The notes under the pieces were generated by a model, which had not been told where the DNA came from, did not search any database, and saw only the letters and a list, made by a program, of their open reading frames with translations. From assembly GCA_902772745.1 (NCBI GenBank), contig CACYBV010000062.1:1-14399 (forward strand): a stretch of DNA of 14,399 nt. Reading direction: 5' to 3'. Source of the stretch: an uncultured Eubacteriales bacterium. GTDB lineage: Bacteria; Bacillota; Clostridia; Lachnospirales; Lachnospiraceae. The position numbers and the translations under genes were made by a program. Within the stretch, counting starts at the first letter, position 1. Each line of letters opens with the position of its first letter. Below, one piece after another: positions 6,792-12,540 of this stretch.

Positions 6792-9497
6792 TTACTTATC
6801 CTGATGCCACCAGGATTTGTCCGTCACATTGTTATAGTAGCGCTGGATCGGTGAAAGCTTTCCGCCGCGGATCTCAAAAACCTCCCAGATCACACCGGAT
6901 ACGTTTTCCGGTACATGGAAGCTTGTAAGCATTCCGCCTGCCGAATAGACATTAACTGTCGCGTTCGAGTAAGACATATTATAGCTTTCCGGATTATTCT
7001 CAACACAGTCTGAGTAATCCACAACCGCATACTTGTAGTAGTAGTCAGGCCGGAATCTTCGGATTGTGACGGTTTCCGGTCCGTAAGATGTGGTGTCATC
7101 CACGTCAAGGAAACTGTCGAAACCGTCCTGCATTCCTCCGTACCAGATATGGCGCGTCTCCCCGTTTCCGGTCGTAAACAGATGCGAGTCCAGATCGTAA
7201 GGATTTTCTCCCCAGGTCAGGACAATCGCATACTCGCCCTCCGAAAGCGTCGGTGCGGCGTAGAACTCATAGTAATTCTGCGGAAGCCGCGGATTACAGG
7301 TAATCGTATAATACATGGTCTCATAGCCTTCGGCGATGATCTCTGCAGTATATACGCCGGCCTTGAGCGTCAGCTGAATGCGTCCCGCATCATCGGAGAA
7401 GCCCGTGGAAAGGATCTGTCCTGACTTGTTCCGCACGCCTGCACGCGCATTGACACAGGCATTCACAAGGGGCTTCATCCCCTGCCCGTCATCCTGATAT
7501 GCGACCGCATCGCCAAGGTCCAGGTCGACTGTATCTTCCGGCGCGTCCTGCGGGAAACAGAGGACACTGTCCTGGTAAGCTTCGAGAACATCCTGGTTGA
7601 CATCGATCGAATAGATCCGCACCGGCGTGCATCCGTCGGCCACGATTTCCAGATTGTAGCAATACTGCTCGCTTGGCACGCTGATCCGGTAAAGACCGTC
7701 CGGATCCGTGAAGGTTTTATAAATCACATCTTCGAAGTCACTGGTGAACAGGTACACGGCGGCGTCATCGATCCCGGCGCCGTTATCATCATAAGCATAG
7801 CCTTCGATCAGTGTCTGCCCGCTGTAATTCATCATCGCTTCATAGGTATTATAGGCGGCATTCAGCATCTGGATTTCCAGATTGTCATACTTCTCCTGCA
7901 GGTCGGGACTCAGGTTCCGGTATGTGGTAATCGTATCCGCGCTCCAGCTCTGGCTGACATAAGCCGCCTGGTTGTCGCCGATTACATAGTTTTTCACCGT
8001 CTTTGCCGCATCCCCGCTTACCTGCCTCCATGTAAGCATGCAGTCGTCCCGGAAGTGGAAGCGTTCTCCGTTCATGTTCTGCTGTGCATGCGTTGCCACA
8101 TAGTTGTCCGGATAATAACGGAAGACAAAGTTCGGCCGGCCGTCATTCGTATAGTAGTATTCCATTACCTCGAGACCGTTCTCGACGGCTTCGATGCTGA
8201 CAATCTTGTTGATCCGTTCATTTGACGGATTAATATAGACGTCATAAAGAATTTCATTCCCGCTGGTCCGGCTGATCAGCGATTTTCTTTCCAGAATACA
8301 GTTGTTCTTATTAATATAACCGGGGGCTTCAATATATCCTTCCAGTGTATAGAATGCAGAATTATCCCAGACCAGTTCCGTATTCCTCGCGGCCGGATTC
8401 CGGTTTCTTTCGAAAACATCGATTTCATTTCTCGGCGCATTTTCGGAATTCAATGCGATGATCTCCTCCTGCAGCCGCGCCTCCGTACTTCCGTCGGGGA
8501 ATGACGCAATCGGGTGTTCAACAGGAGCTTCCGTCTCAGGTTCTTCCGTTATTTCTTCGGTTGTCTCTTCCGTCGTCTCTTCCGTTGTCTCTTCTGTTGT
8601 CTCTTCTGTCGTCTCTTCCGTTGTCTCTTCTGTCGTCTCTTCCGTTGTCTCTTCTGTCGTCTCTTCTGTTGTCTCTTCTGTTGTTTCTTCTGTTGTCACT
8701 TCCGTCGCTGAATATTCCTCCGGCTCTGTCGGCTTTTCTGTATCTTCCGTACTGTCCGCAGACTGCTCCGTACCGATACCGGCTCCAGGAGTTGTTTCTA
8801 TGGACTCATCACTGTCCGGCACAGTCACCGAGGCCGGCGCAGAAGAAGACGGGTTCATGCCTGCGGAAGACCTGTCCTGTTCGCCGAAAATCCGCTTCGC
8901 GATGATTATTCCGCCGACGACAAGAGCGGCGATAAGTACCGTCCCCGAGATGATCAGACTCAGAAGGAGACCTTTCGATGCACCTTTCTTTTTCGGTTCT
9001 GTCATATCCGATGCCGTGTTCACCGGGCGCATATTCTGCAGGTTTCCTCTGTTATACTGCGATTGAGCAGTCCTGTCCCCCTCAGGCGGGTACGGCGGAA
9101 CCGCTCCGTTTCTGTACTGGTTTGCCGTGCCGTACTGGTTTGTCCCGCTGTTACCGGGCCTGTTTCCGTACATATTCCCGCCGCCGTACTGGCTCCGGTT
9201 TCCCTGCGGATTGGTGTTTCCGCCCGGGACCGGGTTTCCGTACTGGCTCGTATTTCTGAACTGGGATGCCGTTCCGCCCTGATCAGCATTAATGTTCCGG
9301 GACAGGTTTTCGGCCTGATGGAAACTTCCTTCCTGTGCCGTACTGCTTTCCTGACCGGCATTTCCAGGCTGGCCTGTACCCTGTTCCTGTATCTTCTCAG
9401 CATTTTCAGGCGCGGACTTCGGTCCGATGGTTATTCCGCAGTATTTGCAGAACCGTGCATAATCCGATATTTCCCGACCGCATTGTGTACAGCGCAT
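6792..9497 (-). CDS. Zinc-ribbon, single-TM surface protein with carboxypeptidase-regulatory-like and DUF2135 domains
   Basis: The 901-residue chain spans the membrane once. Residues 3-20 form a zinc ribbon (CTQC and CKYC). About 24-165 is a Gly/Asn/Gln/Tyr-rich flexible stretch with GN and QYG motifs. A KKKGASK basic patch precedes a membrane helix at about 177-200. Outside the cell come a Ser/Thr/Glu-rich stalk with 13 TTEE-type repeats (268-319), a globular part (about 335-555), and two beta-sandwich segments resembling carboxypeptidase regulatory domains (about 562-634 and 665-735). A C-terminal DUF2135/YfaP-like domain (750-880) shows LTWGENPYDLDSHL and LDVDDTTSYGPETVTI. The zinc ribbon is inferred to be cytosolic from the positive-inside rule. 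The ATG has a good ribosome site (AAAGGTG). This is the promoter-proximal gene of the envelope operon. No enzymatic motif was seen. A scaffold or sensor role is inference. Confidence 0.88.
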   Translation of the reverse strand: MRCTQCGREISDYARFCKYCGITIGPKSAPENAEKIQEQGTGQPGNAGQESSTAQEGSFHQAENLSRNINADQGGTASQFRNTSQYGNPVPGGNTNPQGNRSQYGGGNMYGNRPGNSGTNQYGTANQYRNGAVPPYPPEGDRTAQSQYNRGNLQNMRPVNTASDMTEPKKKGASKGLLLSLIISGTVLIAALVVGGIIIAKRIFGEQDRSSAGMNPSSSAPASVTVPDSDESIETTPGAGIGTEQSADSTEDTEKPTEPEEYSATEVTTEETTEETTEETTEETTEETTEETTEETTEETTEETTEETTEETTEEITEEPETEAPVEHPIASFPDGSTEARLQEEIIALNSENAPRNEIDVFERNRNPAARNTELVWDNSAFYTLEGYIEAPGYINKNNCILERKSLISRTSGNEILYDVYINPSNERINKIVSIEAVENGLEVMEYYYTNDGRPNFVFRYYPDNYVATHAQQNMNGERFHFRDDCMLTWRQVSGDAAKTVKNYVIGDNQAAYVSQSWSADTITTYRNLSPDLQEKYDNLEIQMLNAAYNTYEAMMNYSGQTLIEGYAYDDNGAGIDDAAVYLFTSDFEDVIYKTFTDPDGLYRISVPSEQYCYNLEIVADGCTPVRIYSIDVNQDVLEAYQDSVLCFPQDAPEDTVDLDLGDAVAYQDDGQGMKPLVNACVNARAGVRNKSGQILSTGFSDDAGRIQLTLKAGVYTAEIIAEGYETMYYTITCNPRLPQNYYEFYAAPTLSEGEYAIVLTWGENPYDLDSHLFTTGNGETRHIWYGGMQDGFDSFLDVDDTTSYGPETVTIRRFRPDYYYKYAVVDYSDCVENNPESYNMSYSNATVNVYSAGGMLTSFHVPENVSGVIWEVFEIRGGKLSPIQRYYNNVTDKSWWHQDK
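8541..8696 (-). repeat. Thirteen 12-bp tandem repeats encoding Thr-Thr-Glu-Glu
   Basis: Twelve exact TTEE units (8553-8696) and one ITEE unit (8541-8552) form part of the extracellular stalk. Third codon positions differ between units. Read on the plus strand, copies 5-9 alternate between CTCTTCTGTCGT and CTCTTCCGTTGT, which points to duplication of a 24-bp double unit. Because the unit is a multiple of three, gain or loss of copies would change stalk length without shifting the frame. Confidence 0.95.
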
Positions 9498-9613
9498 ATC
9501 TTCACCTTTCTTTATTTATCGCAATGCATAATCTGAATTCAAAGCTCCTCCTGTCATCGTAGTATTATGCGAAAGATTCCTGAGAGCCTGACGGCATTTT
9601 GCAGATGCCGAAC
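9498..9613 (-). promoter_or_regulatory. Leader of the envelope operon: 5' hairpin and possible mini-ORF
   Basis: The leader is about 115 bases from the predicted transcription start to the zinc-ribbon gene. A 6-bp perfect hairpin with a 7-base loop (arms 9605-9610 and 9592-9597) lies within a few bases of the predicted 5' end, a layout often linked to mRNA stability. Downstream an AGGAGGAG sequence (9545-9552), stronger than the site of the main gene, stands two bases before a TTG. From there a 9-codon frame (9542-9516) would encode MNSDYALR and stop before the true ribosome site. No known riboswitch consensus was recognised. Confidence 0.4.
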
Positions 9614-9619
9614 ATTTAT

Positions 9620-9648
9620 ATTATATCGTAAATCCTGCCCGATGACAA
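9620..9648 (-). promoter_or_regulatory. Sigma-A type promoter of the envelope operon
   Basis: On the minus strand TTGTCA (9643-9648) and TATAAT (9620-9625) are separated by exactly 17 bases. The -10 is consensus and the -35 differs at one base. Predicted transcription start is near 9613. This is the only strong promoter seen upstream of the four-gene operon. Confidence 0.85.
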
Positions 9649-9673
9649 GGTTGGGTTTGTATAATCGACTGTT

Positions 9674-11758
9674 TCAGGGCTTATTGTGCATGCGGATATA
9701 TCTTGTTTCCCACAGCGGATCGCTGCTGACATTATCTTTGTTCATCATACTTCCGTAGAAGAGATCATCCGCGATTTCCATTATAATATCGGAAATCTCA
9801 AGGTCCTCTTTAAACCTCCAGGGGATCGCCTGGTATCCGTGGATGGCACCTAGAATATTCCCGGTTACCGCGCCAGTGGAGTCGCTGTCTCCTCTGTGAT
9901 TCACTGCAGCAGTGATTCCCGCCGAAAAATCATCCTCGTATTTCAGCGCACAGTACAGGGAAATACCGAGCGTTTCCTCTGCGACCCAGCCTTCTCCGAG
10001 CCGGTGAATCTGTTCACGATCATCGGCGTAATCGTCTTCCGAGAGGATGACTGCGCGGTTGATGACGGAGAGAAGTTCCGGAAGGTGCGGATCGCCGGAA
10101 AAGATTTTCGCTGCGGTATCTCTGGCTTCCAGGACAATTTCGAGAAGCTCCATGATTTTATGATCGGGCGGATAAACTATCCTGTTGATAATATGCACCA
10201 AAACCGCTGCAGGCATATATCCCAGTGAATGCCCATGAGTAATCGCTGCAAGCTCGGCGCCTTCCAAATCCAGCTGTTCTATATTCTGCCACTCGCGATA
10301 TACTCCCAGCGGCGCAACGCGCATAATCCCGCCGCAGCCTTTGCTGTCATTGCGTTTCGCTGCCACATAGTCATCGAAGCTTTCACCCCCGCGCTCCCTG
10401 AAAAGCGCCGAAAGGCAGGTGTTCCCCGGCGCCCTGCGCGAATACAGTTCCGGAACATCCAGAAGCCAGGAATATCCGCCCTCTGCCGTACCACGCTCAT
10501 GGCGGTTCACCTCCTCCATGGAGGATTCCTGCGTCAGAAGCCAGTCGAGATACGCCTGTTTCACATAGCTCCTCGGCGGGTTCTGAATCCCCCGGAGCGC
10601 ATTATCGGTATCTCCTGCGAGTAATCCGTTTGCCGTAAACAGAGACATCTGAGTATCATCTGAAATTATTGCTTTTCCCGTCATACGGTCCTTATCATAT
10701 GCCCGGATGCCCAGGGTTCCGTAGTTTCGGCAAATTGCATCTTCCTGCAGGAATTCCACCGGATATCCCAGCGCGTCACCGACCGCACCGCCGAAAATGC
10801 AGCCTCGTATGACGTCCTGACGCGCCGCGGCCCTTATAACATTTTTCCTTCTGCGGACGGTCTCCGGCTGCCCATCCTTGCTGCGCAGAGATCCGAAATT
10901 CCGCGAAAACTCTCTGAAGTTATACTGTTTATCCGAACGATCCAGCACGGCAAAATCGATTCTTCTGAATATTCCGGAAGCCTTCCTGCCGCCGAAATCA
11001 TGCTCTTGCAGCACCTTATAAAACAGATCGGAAACCACGCGTGCATCATTTCTGAAGGCTCCGCAGCCAAAGGCGCCGAGAACCAGGTAGCGATAACCGA
11101 AAGCCGCTGCTGTTTTCAGCATTCCGGCGATCCGGTGATACATCATCTCTTCATACTGCTCTTCCGTCCTGCCCATAAGGCCGAAAAGCAGCATTGGCGC
11201 AGCACAGGTCATGACAGATACAATGACGGAATCCGGAAGCAGGTCTCCGTTCTCATCCCGGATGATTTCCACCTGGGGATGAATGATCACAGCATCAGAG
11301 CCCATGTTGGTATTCAGGGATCGATTGTATGCATAGTAAGCTGCAGCATTTTCGCTTTCGAGAGACAGCAGAAGGGAACTTTTCCTGCACAGGTCCTCCT
11401 CCTGGGCCTGTGCTCCGCGTCGGACTCCGCCGCCGGGATTTACCGGGTTTGCAAGATTCAGTACCAGAACCGGTTTCGTGTTTTCCGCGGCCTGTTCCCC
11501 AAACAGTTCACTGATCCGTCTCGCCTGCGCAAAGGAGTCCGTGTTTTCACAGCCGTACACACATTGTCCGGAAAAACCGGCGTCTTCAGATATCCCGCGA
11601 ACGTTCATCTTTTCGATATCTTCCGGAAGGAATACCATGGCTTCTTTTGTCTGCTTACGGGACAGTTTCAGTTTTTTTATTTCACCGTTTACCTGATAAA
11701 ATCCTTCTTCGAAAATATTGAGCGTGTCCTGAATCATGAGCAAATTGTCGTTCCGCAC
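9674..11758 (-). CDS. Fused ADP-ribosyl hydrolase: microbial PARG (macrodomain) plus ARH/DraG domain
   Basis: Two distinct ADP-ribose-removing folds are joined in 694 residues. The N-terminal half (1 to about 290) matches the TIGR02452/DUF2263 microbial PARG family. It has NTDSF (72-76), LNLANPVNPGGG and the PARG signature GGG-x7-QEE (109-121; Glu120/121 catalytic region), then AAPMLLFG and LVLGAFGCGAFRND. The C-terminal half (about 312-665) is an ADP-ribosylglycohydrolase of the ARH/DraG type. It has RGCIFGGAVGDALGYPVE, the metal-binding SDDTQMS (366-372), NDSKGCGGIMRVAPLG and NHRGDSDSTGAVTGNILG (Asp624, Asp626, Ser627). All key residues of both domains look intact. The start is GTG with GGGG five bases upstream; Met8 is a less likely start. 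Both domains are cytosolic. The gene is transcribed alone, and no ADP-ribosyltransferase is in the window, so the target is unknown. Confidence 0.93.
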   Translation of the reverse strand: MRNDNLLMIQDTLNIFEEGFYQVNGEIKKLKLSRKQTKEAMVFLPEDIEKMNVRGISEDAGFSGQCVYGCENTDSFAQARRISELFGEQAAENTKPVLVLNLANPVNPGGGVRRGAQAQEEDLCRKSSLLLSLESENAAAYYAYNRSLNTNMGSDAVIIHPQVEIIRDENGDLLPDSVIVSVMTCAAPMLLFGLMGRTEEQYEEMMYHRIAGMLKTAAAFGYRYLVLGAFGCGAFRNDARVVSDLFYKVLQEHDFGGRKASGIFRRIDFAVLDRSDKQYNFREFSRNFGSLRSKDGQPETVRRRKNVIRAAARQDVIRGCIFGGAVGDALGYPVEFLQEDAICRNYGTLGIRAYDKDRMTGKAIISDDTQMSLFTANGLLAGDTDNALRGIQNPPRSYVKQAYLDWLLTQESSMEEVNRHERGTAEGGYSWLLDVPELYSRRAPGNTCLSALFRERGGESFDDYVAAKRNDSKGCGGIMRVAPLGVYREWQNIEQLDLEGAELAAITHGHSLGYMPAAVLVHIINRIVYPPDHKIMELLEIVLEARDTAAKIFSGDPHLPELLSVINRAVILSEDDYADDREQIHRLGEGWVAEETLGISLYCALKYEDDFSAGITAAVNHRGDSDSTGAVTGNILGAIHGYQAIPWRFKEDLEISDIIMEIADDLFYGSMMNKDNVSSDPLWETRYIRMHNKP

Positions 11759-11827
11759 CTTGTCCCCTTTCGTTTCGGTTCGCCGCTGTTAGAATCCGTC
11801 TCTGTGTCTTTTATGCTTCACATTCTA

Positions 11828-11856
11828 ATCATAGCACAAAAAAGCCGCGGAAACAA
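11828..11856 (-). promoter_or_regulatory. Extended -10 promoter of the ADP-ribosyl hydrolase gene
   Basis: On the minus strand the -10 is TATGAT (11828-11833) with an extended TGC directly before it. The -35 candidate is TTGTTT (11851-11856) at a 17-base spacing. The -35 hexamer lies in the loop of the plsY terminator, and the terminator's T tract forms part of the spacer. Predicted start is near 11821, which leaves a leader of about 60 bases before the GTG. Confidence 0.7.
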
Positions 11857-11867
11857 TCGCCCGCGGC
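11838..11867 (-). terminator. Rho-independent terminator after plsY
   Basis: On the minus strand GCCGCGG (11861-11867) and CCGCGGC (11844-11850) form a 7-bp, all-GC stem around a 10-base loop, followed directly by TTTTTT (11838-11843). It lies 37 bases after the plsY stop codon and should end the activase-plsY unit. Confidence 0.92.
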
Positions 11868-11904
11868 CTAAGTACTTTATTAAATCTTCTATGCAGAAAC
11901 CGTT

Positions 11905-12540
11905 TTATCCCTCTGTCCGCTTCTTTCTCACTGTAAAACGGGATTCCTCATGCCGGAGAAGGCGCATGATATTCGCCTTGTGGCGGAAAATCATCAGCAC
12001 CGAAGACAGCGCGCAGAGGAAAATCACCATATTGGAATCCGCTCCTGCGATGATCAGAAACACCGGTGAAATCGCGGCGAGAATCATGCTCGCAAGCGAC
12101 ATGTACTTGATCGTAAAAAGTACCAGAAGGAATACCGCTGTCGCTGCAAGCCCCACACGCCAGTCAACCATCCAGATCATCCCGACATAGACGAGGAAGC
12201 CTTTGCCTCCTTTTAAATGGTACCAGACCGGGAAGCAGTGGCCGAGCATCGCAAAGAAGCCGGTAAAGGCGACGCCAAGCTGGTAGTGGCCGTAATACTT
12301 TCCGAACAACGCTCCGAAGACCGCGCAGAAAATAACGGATTTCAGAATGTCCAGCGCAAATACGAACCAGGCGTAACGGTTGCCGAACACCCGCCGGAAA
12401 TTCGTGAATCCGGGGTTTTTGCTGCCCTCTTCGCGGATGTCGCGGTGATAGATCAGCTTTGACAGAATGATAGCCGGATTAACACCGGAAAACACAAAGG
12501 CAGTTACTGCAGCGATGATAAAAAGCCAGGTTTCGCTCAT
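11905..12540 (-). CDS. plsY: Acyl-phosphate:glycerol-3-phosphate acyltransferase PlsY
   Basis: This integral membrane enzyme transfers an acyl chain from acyl-phosphate (made by PlsX) to the sn-1 position of glycerol-3-phosphate, the first committed step of phospholipid synthesis. The length (211) is usual. The three conserved PlsY blocks are present: GSKNPGFTNFRRVFG (39-53), GHCFPVWYHLKGGKG (100-114) and FRHKANIMRLL (185-195). Phe stands where many homologues have Ala in GATN. Hydrophobic helices occupy about 5-28, 57-78, 86-104, 130-152 and 154-186. A charged tail (RKKRTEG) follows the last motif. The ATG overlaps the activase stop codon by four bases (ATGA), with AAGGAG inside the upstream gene. 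PlsX and PlsC are not in the window. Confidence 0.95.
   Translation of the reverse strand: MSETWLFIIAAVTAFVFSGVNPAIILSKLIYHRDIREEGSKNPGFTNFRRVFGNRYAWFVFALDILKSVIFCAVFGALFGKYYGHYQLGVAFTGFFAMLGHCFPVWYHLKGGKGFLVYVGMIWMVDWRVGLAATAVFLLVLFTIKYMSLASMILAAISPVFLIIAGADSNMVIFLCALSSVLMIFRHKANIMRLLRHEESRFTVRKKRTEG

Noticed and set aside
8541..8696. Short direct repeats as a CRISPR array
   Set aside because: Units are 12 bp, contiguous without spacers and in frame within a gene.
8458..9066. Plus-strand frame of 202 residues rich in SSVV repeats
   Set aside because: It is the antisense reading of the TTEE repeat tract in the zinc-ribbon protein gene and has no credible domain.
9498..9613. Riboswitch in the leader of the envelope operon
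   Set aside because: No match to the glycine, c-di-GMP, SAM, THF, preQ1 or fluoride aptamer cores that I could recognise; only a simple hairpin is visible.
9552..9647. 8-bp inverted repeat TGTCATCG (9552-9559) with CGATGACA (9640-9647) overlapping the -35
   Set aside because: The arms are 80 bases apart, one is not transcribed, and 8 bp is too short to claim an operator without comparison to relatives.
11000..12190. Plus-strand frame of 396 residues
   Set aside because: It runs antisense through the PARG domain, the intergenic terminator and plsY, all of which are clearly coding or functional on the minus strand.
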